Source: an uncultured Candidatus Competibacteraceae bacterium
GTDB taxonomy: Bacteria; Pseudomonadota; Gammaproteobacteria; Competibacterales; Competibacteraceae
Direction: 5' to 3'
Length of the DNA stretch: 40,306 nt
Assembly: GCA_903879705.1 (NCBI GenBank)
Contig: CAIRMO010000088.1
Span: 1-40,306 of the forward strand
A program made the translations under genes and the position numbers. A model generated the notes under the pieces. It did no database searches. It was not told the DNA's origin and was given only the letters and a program-made list of their open reading frames with translations. Below, in pieces: positions 27,263 to 36,500 of this stretch (the stretch's first letter is position 1; the number at the start of each line of letters is the position of its first letter).

Positions 27263-30200
27263 ATGAATCTGTTTGTTGAAAGTCTGGCCAACCACATTAA
27301 AAACGAATGGGATCAGGCGCTCACTGCTGCCAACGGAACCCATGAAGTCCGTTTTATTGTTGAAAGCCTTGATCCACACAGCGTATTTAACCTCTTTTCT
27401 ACCCTCAATGAACATCGGCTTCACTACCTGCAAAACCATAAAATTGAATGCCATTTTCGTGTGGCTTACGGCTTGTGGCAGGATTGGCTCAGGACACAAA
27501 ATCCTCAACAACTCACCAATGCAATGATAAACCAGCATGGAAGCCAAGCAGCAGAACAACTCCAGCAATGGATTGATAAGGAAGACCGCCTCACCTGGTA
27601 TCGCAACCGCACTCTCCAGAATGGCAGCGACGGTCTGGTTGTCGTTCTAATTGGTCTCAATCACGCCTCTGACCAAGGTGGGTTAGCCGATTTTCATCAA
27701 GTTGACGAACAACGCATCTGGCAAAATCTGCAAAACAACTTCCATCCGTGGATTCGCCGCCTTAACGAGCGACTGGCACTTGAAGCCACCGAAACCGAAA
27801 TAACCTACCTCAACAGCCTCATCCTTCAACTGTTCCAAATCTGTCCACGCGGCCTTGCCAAACTGGCTAAATTTCTCGAAATGGAAGTCATTGCCGGCAG
27901 TCACAATCTCTGCACTATGGATGAACTCATTCAACGCTTCTATGCCAAACTGCCTTTCTGGGGCATTCCCCCACTACTCAGCAATGCTGCAAAAACAACT
28001 AAAAACAAGACCAAAAAGCAGACTGAATCCCTCAAAGAGGCTGGAATTTTTATCTCCCACCAGAAGTTTAAAACCCCCGGTGAGCAAAAAAAAGTATGGA
28101 GTAAACTTGAACAGGCTTTTGACCAACATAATCTGGAAATTCCAGAATGCACCAGCTCAAAACCACTCTATAGCAACCTTAAAGAATTCAAGGAAACCCT
28201 GCGTCTTTTTATCTTTAGCGCCGACGCTACTGCCCGCGAACAATTGCTGCAAACCGACTTAGGGCCGGTGCTAGAGATTCTCAAGAAAAAACCCACGGAC
28301 CCAAAACCAAAAACAGACAAAGTACAACGCCTGTCAGGTTTTAGTCTCGATATACTGCTACAAGCCCTATGGAAAACCTTGGTCGAATTCAAAGCTCAAG
28401 GCAATGGCCAGCCGCTCTTTGAGCGACTCTACCGAATCGATATCACCTTCAAATGCTTTAATCACGACCTCGAAGCCAATGATGAAACTGGTGTTGGCGG
28501 TGAACAACAAGCACGCGAATGGCTGCGTGGCTGTCTTGGCGGATTAACCGAATGGATCCAACAAATCGACTGCCGACTACCGATTGACCACGACCAAATT
28601 CAGCAACCCCAAGATCAATGGGAACGAGTCATCCCGATCAACCTTGATTTGGACTCAATCACTTTCAGCACCAGCCGTTCAAATCCCCACCTGCAATTTG
28701 AAATCCGTATTGAAACTCAAGATGGCACCAACGAACTCAAGCAGCAGTTCCGCTGGGCATTTGGCCCCACTCAAGCCGAACGTGTCCGCCATGCCTGCGC
28801 TAAAACGGTCTTGGAGCGGTGGCAAAGCCTAGTTGAAGAAGGATTAATCCTGCCCGCCTTCCAGATACCCACCGTAATAATGACCGCGTTCTATTTTGCT
28901 GCTGACCACGATGAAGCCCAGCGTCTTATCAGTCAGGCGCTCACTGAAATGCGACTAACCAATCTGCTCACCGGACTACCCGCCACAGCGACAGACCAGG
29001 AACTTCGGCAATCTTTAATTCAGCTCATCGCAACCTATCATCAATGGTTAAAATGTACTGTTGAAGAAGGCTATTACCATGCCATCAGCTACCGCCGCTA
29101 TAGCCCACTATTACATAGCTACCTTGATTTAGCCAAAAAAGTTCTCGACCCCCAACGACTAGGTAGTACCGAATTACTGCGCCGCTTCTATAAAGCCTTC
29201 CTGCTGATTGATGAAAAAGCCCAACCGAATGATCACTATTTAGCTGCCGCCATTGTTTGGGGCCTCAGTCCGCCAATGATTGAACTCACCCAAGCCCGTA
29301 CCTGCTTTCTACGCGACAGCTTTCCTAAAATTGTTGCCGAACTGGCGCTCAATAAAAACAGCGAAGCGGCGTTTTCCCAACTCCTGAACCTGACCGAAAT
29401 TCACCGACCATTAGCCGGGCTGGTCATTGATACACAGCGCACCCTATCTGCCGCAATTAAATCCTTTGGGCTGCTTCACTACCTTGGCGCAAAACCTACC
29501 GCCGGAAAAAGCCTGGCAGTACAAACCCTGCTACGCGACGAAGAAAGCGATGACGACGAAGACATTGCTGATTTAGTCCGTCCTAGCGAAGAAAGCATCA
29601 TGGTTGAGCGGGTACTGATGGATTATCAATCGCTCTATCCATTTGCCGAAGACGGACTACGCATTCTAGCGGTACATATTAAAGAACTTGCCACAATATT
29701 ATCAGGAGTTAATCGGTTTTTAAATAATTATCTGAAACACACTACTAATGATTGGCCGCCTTTTCACTGCGAATTAACCGTCTACTCCACTTCCTCTTCA
29801 CCCTTGGCAATGGAGAGCAGTTTAGCCGCTTGGTGCAACACCATTACTGAAAATTACCGCGAAAAAGGCCGAGCGCTGATTTTAACCGTTAGTCATCGCT
29901 TCGCCATGACCCGTGAACAGATAATCGAATTGATTCACCGGGAACGGCGTCTTTATGACATCGCATTTCTCTTTCATTTTCTCGCCGGCGAACTCACCGG
30001 CGAAACTGAACCGGCGCTCCCCTTTGAATTCGACTTTAACACCAACAACATCAGTCCGTTCCCCATCTGCGAATATCCACGCCCCATTCAGCATGGCGAC
30101 GCTTTCCGCCGTCAAAGCCTGCTAAGTAATCGCCGCCTGCAAATTCAAACCTGCCATGCAGATCTATCAGCCCGCCTGCGTCACTCACAAACCTCCAGCA

Positions 30201-32596
30201 ATGAAAATCTAATTTTCGGCCAGATTGACTACCAGCCGTGGCAATTAGTGGTCGAAGCCCTGCACGGCAAAGCGCAATGGGTAGCCTGTATTGACCCCTT
30301 TGTGGACAAACGGCTAATTGGCCGTCACGACCATCATAGCCAACGCAAGATCGTCGGTTTTACTTCCGGCCTCGGTGCCTATGGCGAATTGAATCTGTCG
30401 ATTTCCACTGAACAGGACACCCTTACCCAACTGACCGTCTTGGTAAGAAACCATTTAGCCAGACTCATGCCCTTTCAACTAAGCGACGGCTTTGAAGCGA
30501 TGGCCGCTAAAGTCGTCAGCGAGGCCGAGGAAATTATTGGCCTGTCATCACTGCGAGCAGTCGTCGGACAAGGTGAAAAAATTCGGGAAGTCGTCGGATT
30601 CGCCGCCATTCGCCGCGCTCTGGCCACACCACCCGCTGTTATGTCGCAACTGCTACCGATTGACGCCCTGTTGCATTGGTTTGCCGGCAATGAAACTACT
30701 CAACGCCCTGATTTGCTGCAACTATCGCTAATTCTGCGTGATAACGATTTACCACTGATTCAGGCGGTAGTGATTGAATGCAAATTCGCGCAATACAACC
30801 CGGCTCATCTACTCAAGGCCAGCGATCAAGTTCAACAAGGTCTCAGTCATTTGACTCAGCTCTTGATGCCCAATCAACCCGATCTACAGCGAGGCAGTTT
30901 TGACCGACGCTATTGGTGGGCGCAATTACAACGGGCGCTGACTTCCCGTTCAGTAGTGACCGGGTCAGAACAAAATCATCGTCAATTAGATCGGGCACTG
31001 GAACGTCTGACTCAAGGTTATTATGAAATCGCTTGGCAAGGCGCAATTTTTACCTTCTGGACTGATATCGCGGGCGCAACCCCAGTAATAACCGCTATGT
31101 CATTGCCCGCAGGAGTCATTGAATCGTCAATTTGCGTACCCGATCAATTTGCAATTTGGCATATTGCATTAGGTTACGAAGGAGTTACCGCCCTCTTTAT
31201 CGGCACTCCTCCACCGGAAGCACTAACCTTGGCCGGACCCGCTATCCGGGCAAGAACATCCATCACGGTTGAAAGGGCACCGCCGATAACTACAAAGGCT
31301 TCCCTTACCGAACAACTGCTCATAACTTCTCCGCGCCTACCGGAGTTAGAACCATTATTAACTACCCTTCCTGATCCGGTCATCACCATTAACCCTATTG
31401 CCCCTTTTATTACTAAAAATTTACCAAAATTTAATCTGGTGCCCATACCCATATCTATACCAATCCCAATCAGCACTATTCCTGAACAGATTTTTATTGG
31501 CATGCGCAGTAATGGCGAACCGGTTTATTGGCACTACGGTCACCCCCAATTACTCAATCGTCATTTATTGATTTTTGGCGCAGCGGGTTCTGGAAAAACT
31601 TACGGTATTCAATGCTTGCTGACCGAAATGGCTAAACAGCAATTGCACTCAATTATCGTCGATTACACTGACGGTTTTCTGCCGCAACAAATCGAGCCAC
31701 ATTTTAGAGAAATCGTCAAACCGCAAAATCATTTCCTTATTACTGATCAATTGCCATTGAATCCTTTTCGTCGGCAAAAACAGATTATTGATCCCTCCGT
31801 CCCGGCCATTGAAGAAAAGCCATTTCAAGTCGCCTCGCGTATCGCCAGCATTTTTACATCCGTCTTTGAAACTATGGGCGATCAGCAATCCTCAGCACTG
31901 ATTCGGGTATTGGAAGCCGGGATTGAGGAAGACCCGAAATTTTCTCTTGACGGCTTGCTGGCGTTGCTACGCGATGACAGTAGTTATGGTGAAAGTCTGG
32001 CCAGCAAACTGGAACCACTGATCCGGTCGCAACCATTCCGGTCCGGTACCGATTCTGCTTGGGAAAGCATGCTCAATAGCGCTGACCACAAGGTACACGT
32101 CCTGCAATTAAAAGGATTGGCGCGAGAAATTCAGCGGCTGGTAACTGAATTTGTGCTGTGGGATCTCTATGACTATGTCTGCAACTCCGGCAATAAATAT
32201 CGTCCGGTTCCGGTGGTACTGGATGAAATTCAGAACCTCGATCATCGTAGTGACTCGCCCATCGACAAAATGCTGCGGGAAGGTCGCAAATTTGGTCTGT
32301 CGATGATTCTAGCAACGCAAACGACCAGTCAATTTGATCAGGAACAACGCGACCGGTTATTTCAGGCCGGCCATAAACTGTTTTTTAAACCGGCAACCAC
32401 TGAAATTGACCGGTTCTCTCAGTTGCTCAGTCAATCTACCGGCATCGCAAAAAGTGAATGGAGTGAGCGACTGGCTAAACTGGAAAAAGGCCAGTGCTGG
32501 TCACTGGGATCAGTGAAAACCTCCAGCGGAGGATTGCAGGAAAAAGCCGTACTGGTGTCGATTACTGCGCTTGAACAACGCACATTGGATTGCTGA
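27263..32596 (+). CDS. sspH: DptH-like HerA/FtsK ATPase with nuclease-like motif, SspH-like
   Basis: Very large protein (1777 residues). The C-terminal ~350 residues form a HerA/FtsK-type motor: Walker A FGAAGSGKT (1438-1446), Walker B PVVLDEIQNLD with Asp1654-Glu1655, and LSMILATQTTSQF after it. This is the layout of DptH/DndH. Before it, residues 1160-1191 read DND...VVIECKFA...SDQVQQ, which fits a PD-(D/E)XK core (Asp1160 or 1162, Glu1172, Lys1174, Gln1189). I infer a nuclease fused to a DNA-translocating motor, the likely DNA-cutting part of the restriction arm. The N-terminal 1100 residues are unassigned, with an acidic patch (DEESDDDEDI) near 753-762. AGGAT lies eight bases before ATG 27263. 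The next gene begins immediately after its stop. Confidence 0.78.
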   Translation: MNLFVESLANHIKNEWDQALTAANGTHEVRFIVESLDPHSVFNLFSTLNEHRLHYLQNHKIECHFRVAYGLWQDWLRTQNPQQLTNAMINQHGSQAAEQLQQWIDKEDRLTWYRNRTLQNGSDGLVVVLIGLNHASDQGGLADFHQVDEQRIWQNLQNNFHPWIRRLNERLALEATETEITYLNSLILQLFQICPRGLAKLAKFLEMEVIAGSHNLCTMDELIQRFYAKLPFWGIPPLLSNAAKTTKNKTKKQTESLKEAGIFISHQKFKTPGEQKKVWSKLEQAFDQHNLEIPECTSSKPLYSNLKEFKETLRLFIFSADATAREQLLQTDLGPVLEILKKKPTDPKPKTDKVQRLSGFSLDILLQALWKTLVEFKAQGNGQPLFERLYRIDITFKCFNHDLEANDETGVGGEQQAREWLRGCLGGLTEWIQQIDCRLPIDHDQIQQPQDQWERVIPINLDLDSITFSTSRSNPHLQFEIRIETQDGTNELKQQFRWAFGPTQAERVRHACAKTVLERWQSLVEEGLILPAFQIPTVIMTAFYFAADHDEAQRLISQALTEMRLTNLLTGLPATATDQELRQSLIQLIATYHQWLKCTVEEGYYHAISYRRYSPLLHSYLDLAKKVLDPQRLGSTELLRRFYKAFLLIDEKAQPNDHYLAAAIVWGLSPPMIELTQARTCFLRDSFPKIVAELALNKNSEAAFSQLLNLTEIHRPLAGLVIDTQRTLSAAIKSFGLLHYLGAKPTAGKSLAVQTLLRDEESDDDEDIADLVRPSEESIMVERVLMDYQSLYPFAEDGLRILAVHIKELATILSGVNRFLNNYLKHTTNDWPPFHCELTVYSTSSSPLAMESSLAAWCNTITENYREKGRALILTVSHRFAMTREQIIELIHRERRLYDIAFLFHFLAGELTGETEPALPFEFDFNTNNISPFPICEYPRPIQHGDAFRRQSLLSNRRLQIQTCHADLSARLRHSQTSSNENLIFGQIDYQPWQLVVEALHGKAQWVACIDPFVDKRLIGRHDHHSQRKIVGFTSGLGAYGELNLSISTEQDTLTQLTVLVRNHLARLMPFQLSDGFEAMAAKVVSEAEEIIGLSSLRAVVGQGEKIREVVGFAAIRRALATPPAVMSQLLPIDALLHWFAGNETTQRPDLLQLSLILRDNDLPLIQAVVIECKFAQYNPAHLLKASDQVQQGLSHLTQLLMPNQPDLQRGSFDRRYWWAQLQRALTSRSVVTGSEQNHRQLDRALERLTQGYYEIAWQGAIFTFWTDIAGATPVITAMSLPAGVIESSICVPDQFAIWHIALGYEGVTALFIGTPPPEALTLAGPAIRARTSITVERAPPITTKASLTEQLLITSPRLPELEPLLTTLPDPVITINPIAPFITKNLPKFNLVPIPISIPIPISTIPEQIFIGMRSNGEPVYWHYGHPQLLNRHLLIFGAAGSGKTYGIQCLLTEMAKQQLHSIIVDYTDGFLPQQIEPHFREIVKPQNHFLITDQLPLNPFRRQKQIIDPSVPAIEEKPFQVASRIASIFTSVFETMGDQQSSALIRVLEAGIEEDPKFSLDGLLALLRDDSSYGESLASKLEPLIRSQPFRSGTDSAWESMLNSADHKVHVLQLKGLAREIQRLVTEFVLWDLYDYVCNSGNKYRPVPVVLDEIQNLDHRSDSPIDKMLREGRKFGLSMILATQTTSQFDQEQRDRLFQAGHKLFFKPATTEIDRFSQLLSQSTGIAKSEWSERLAKLEKGQCWSLGSVKTSSGGLQEKAVLVSITALEQRTLDC

Positions 32597-33493
32597 ATGA
32601 TGACGCCGATGTCCAATAAAACTGAATCGCTACCACTCAATTTCCCCCAAACTTTTTTACCAGAACGACGGTTATTGGCGAAATTATTGCCGTTCGCCGC
32701 CAAAAAGGGTAGCGGTGATAAAGAGATAATTAGCGCCGAAACTGGCATTCCAACCGGCAAAAGTACCGGCAAAGTCGATCCCATCATTCGCTATGCACAG
32801 GGCATGAATTTAGTCATAGCCAAAAAAGCGGAACGTGGAATCTGGCAGTTGCGCCTGACACACACTGGACAGGTCATCTTGCGAGAAGATGCCTTTCTCA
32901 GCGAGCCACAAACCTTATGGTTGCTGCATCTGATGCTATGTCGCCGCTGTGAATTAACGACACCAGCCAGAGGTATTGCTGATGCCTGGTTTGCACTGTT
33001 TGGTAATAGCAATTTTCGCTTGGGTCACCGTTTTCATCAGGCCGACTATATCACTTTTATGCAAGATCGACATGGCGATGAAAATAAAGGCTATCTAAAA
33101 TCGCTCGCTAGTGTGGTCTTGCGTAGCTATCTGGAAGAAAGCTGTCTGGGAAGCCTAGCGGTATTGCAGCAGGAAAAATCGAGGAAAGAGCCGGTGTTTA
33201 CCCGGCAAAGCGCCTCGACTGAAAAGAGTTTTTTTCCAGTCTATGCTGCTGGATTTTATCAAGTCTGGGATAAACTATTTTCCGGAGAGACGCAACTTGC
33301 GCTGACTGATTTTTCTGCACAAAGCGGTTTCTTTAATGTTTTAAGCTGGGATGAAGCCACGGTTATGCGCTGGCTGGAATGGATGGTTGATCAAGGCTTG
33401 ATTCAGATGGATCGTCATACCGGAACCGCCATGCTGCTGCGTTTATGCGAGACGGAACTCGTGATTGACCAGATTTATGAGGAATTGATTTAG
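32597..33493 (+). CDS. second DUF4007-like protein (SspB paralogue)
   Basis: 298 residues, the same length as sspB. The order of landmarks follows DUF4007: FLPERRLLAKLLPFA at the N-terminus, then VDPIIRYAQGMNLV, LRLTHTGQVIL and AFLSEPQTLWLLHLML, matching sspB's GRNMVNAIQYWL and PYLEDEATLWIIHWLI. Overall identity is low, so it is an old duplicate or a separate acquisition. Its ATG directly follows the sspH stop, with a second ATG at 32600. It is followed by a large ATPase related to sspC, so the sspB-sspC arrangement recurs. Role unknown; it may be a nicking or DNA-binding partner of that ATPase. Confidence 0.7.
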   Translation: MMTPMSNKTESLPLNFPQTFLPERRLLAKLLPFAAKKGSGDKEIISAETGIPTGKSTGKVDPIIRYAQGMNLVIAKKAERGIWQLRLTHTGQVILREDAFLSEPQTLWLLHLMLCRRCELTTPARGIADAWFALFGNSNFRLGHRFHQADYITFMQDRHGDENKGYLKSLASVVLRSYLEESCLGSLAVLQQEKSRKEPVFTRQSASTEKSFFPVYAAGFYQVWDKLFSGETQLALTDFSAQSGFFNVLSWDEATVMRWLEWMVDQGLIQMDRHTGTAMLLRLCETELVIDQIYEELI

Positions 33494-33528
33494 CACCATT
33501 ACCACTGCATTAATAAAGGAAAGGACTA

Positions 33529-36500
33529 ATGAAGATTAGCGAGCTGGTTCAGTTTCATGCAGAGCGTTTTTTTGAAGGCGCAGTGCAATTGCGCTGGGTG
33601 CAGGAACGCGAAATCCAAGCTAACCAGGCCGCCCAAGCCTTCGTATTTCATGGGCCACGTTATCACGGTGCCCATGAAGCCGCCAAGGACGGGATTGAAA
33701 GCAGCTACCGCCTTAAAGACAGCGCCAGTCTGGTGCGCGATCTGTTGCAGTCGATTCATCGCGGCTGGCGGGGTGAAGAACAGAATCCCTACTCACTGGT
33801 GGTCGCGGGTTATGGTTCTGGCAAATCACACCTGGCTCTGACCTGCGCGATGTTATTAGGTCATCCGCATAACGCTGTAGCGCAACAGATCGTCGCTCAT
33901 ATTGCTCAGGCTGATCCGGCCATCGGTCAGGAAGTACAAGACCTGACCGCTGGATTCACCAAACCAGCATTAGTATTGGCCCTCGATGGCATGGCCGGAT
34001 TTCATCTTGGTAATGCCCTGATTCAAGCCGTCTTTACTCAATTACGTCGTTATGGCGTTGACGCCAGCGCCATTCGTGATTTATCGCCCCGGTTTCAAAC
34101 TGCCGAACAGTTTGTTGAACGCAACTTTTCGATTCGCTCCGATCAATTTAACCAGCGCCTGCCAAAATGGACAGCGGCAACTCTTTGCGCTGCCCTGCAA
34201 AATAATGATGAAACTGTTTATGCCGAAGTTGACGCTATTTATCACCAGGCGAATGGTTCACCCATTCCAGTGACTGGGCTGGAATCAGCACAAGAATTAA
34301 TCAACACCTTATGCGATGTATATTGCGGTGCGAATGGCGCATTTTCCAGTGTCGTGATCCTGTTTGACGAATTAGGGCGCTATCTGGAATATGCTGCCGA
34401 AAAGCCACAACTAGCAGGTGATGCCGCATTACAACAGATTTTTCAGGGTGTCCAGGATAATAGCAACAAGGTTCGCCTGATCGGTTTTATTCAATATGAG
34501 TTAAAAGCCTATCTCAAACGCTTCAGCAGTGCCGATCTCCGACAATTGCAACGCTACATTACCCGGTTTGAGGCTGCAGAAAAGTGGTATCTCTCGACTA
34601 ATCTGGAAACCCTGTTTGCCCACATGATTGGCAAGGATGAAACCATTTTGGCACCGCTTTGGCACCAAACCAACGCCCATCATCATCACCAATTAAGCTG
34701 GCAGCGAATGCAGCAAACCCTGCCCGGATTTCAGCGTTTTCCGGTTTGGAATGAACCGGATCGATTTTCGCAAGTGATTACTCAAGGCTGTTGGCCACTG
34801 CATCCATTGGCAACCTGGTTTCTCACTCGGCAACGTGATGTGGTGCAATCACGATCGGCACTGACTTTTATCAAAGACATCATTGCCCGCATCAGCACTG
34901 AAGAAGCGGTAACTGCGGGACGCTTGCGGCAAGTAAGCGCTGCTGAACTGGCGCTGCACAGTCTGTTGCCGGAGATGATCGCGGCTGAACGGGAAACGGG
35001 CGCTACGGTCGCCGAAACTTTGCAACTGCTATTGGAAAAATTTCAGGCCCATTTAAGTCATGCCCAGCGATTAGCACTAACCGGCGTCGCTATTATCGAA
35101 AAGATGCGGGTTGGCAAACAAAATCAGGACACGATGAACGGGTTGCTCAGTGAAGCAACCGCGCTGGACAGTGAATCGCTGCATTCCGCATTACAGGGGC
35201 TAAACCGGGAATTAGGGGCGCTGGAGTGGAATGCGGATCTCGGCCAATATGAACTGATCGCGGATGCCTTAACTCGCGGCCAATTCCAGCAATGGCTTCG
35301 CCTTCGTCAACAAGGATTGACTGTCGATGCGATTCGTGATTTGTTTATTCGGCGTGGGGCAAAAGACAGCGAACTAGGCGCTATTGACACTGATTTTGGT
35401 CAATCCCGCGATATTCGGACCCTGGATTGGCGGTTTGAGGCGCAATGCGCCCATTGTGGCACCATCGATCCCTTGATTCGCCGGGCTTTTCAGCAATGGG
35501 AACAGGCTATTTCTCCAAAAGAGGCTAAAGGCCAGTTGATTTACCTGTATCTGCATCCCGACGACGACACTACCGTAATAGACGCTACGATTCGTGCCCG
35601 GCTGCAACAGGAATTGCAAAGAACCGGTTATGCCAGTGCGCCAATCTGGATTATTGGTATAGCGGATCATCAAGGGAGCATGGCGGATCATCTCGGTCGC
35701 TTGCAGTTGTTTGAAGAGCAGATTGCGGCTGAAGATCGGGAACGATTTCGTCGTTTTATCCCGGAAGAAACCACCCGTAGTCGTCAAGCACTCAAAGAAA
35801 TCACTCAGAACCTGATTAAAGAACATTTACACTGGGTCGCCGGATTCCCGGAAGCACCCGCCGGACGATTGAAGCAGATTGGAACGGCTATTTTTGCCCA
35901 AATTTATCCACAAGCGTTGCCCTTTCCATTCGACGGTTTTGCTACTGCCGCCGGTGCCGGAATGACCGACTGCGTCCAGTTGACCCGCGACCTGGTAATG
36001 CGGCAGGTTGATGGCGCGTGGGTATCAGCACAAAAACCCCGGGTGCAAAACCGGGTTGATTCTTTGCTCGTCAAGAGCTGGAAAGCATTGCGCTCTTCCG
36101 GCCAGTTGACTGAACCGGGTGAATCGTCCGTGCAAACGATTTATCAGCACTTGCAGCAACGCCACCAGAATCAACCACACACTACGCTCTGGAGTTCCTG
36201 TCAGTCACTGCTGCGTCCTCCTTATGGCATGAACACCGCATCAGCAGGTTTATTATTGGCGCTATTGATCGGCATCAGCCATCCCCCTCGCCGGATTGAA
36301 TATGACGGCGAAATGATCGCCCCAGCGGATTGGATTAATGAGGCATTCCCCAATCAGCGTAGCCAGTCGCTGGACCGGAAGGTGCTTGAAAATAGTACGC
36401 TGCGTTTCCTGTCTGAAAATAGTGAACAACGGTGGCGTAGTCTATTCAACCGTTGGGAAGCTGAAACCCGTTATCGGCAGAAAGTAGAACTGGCCCATGA

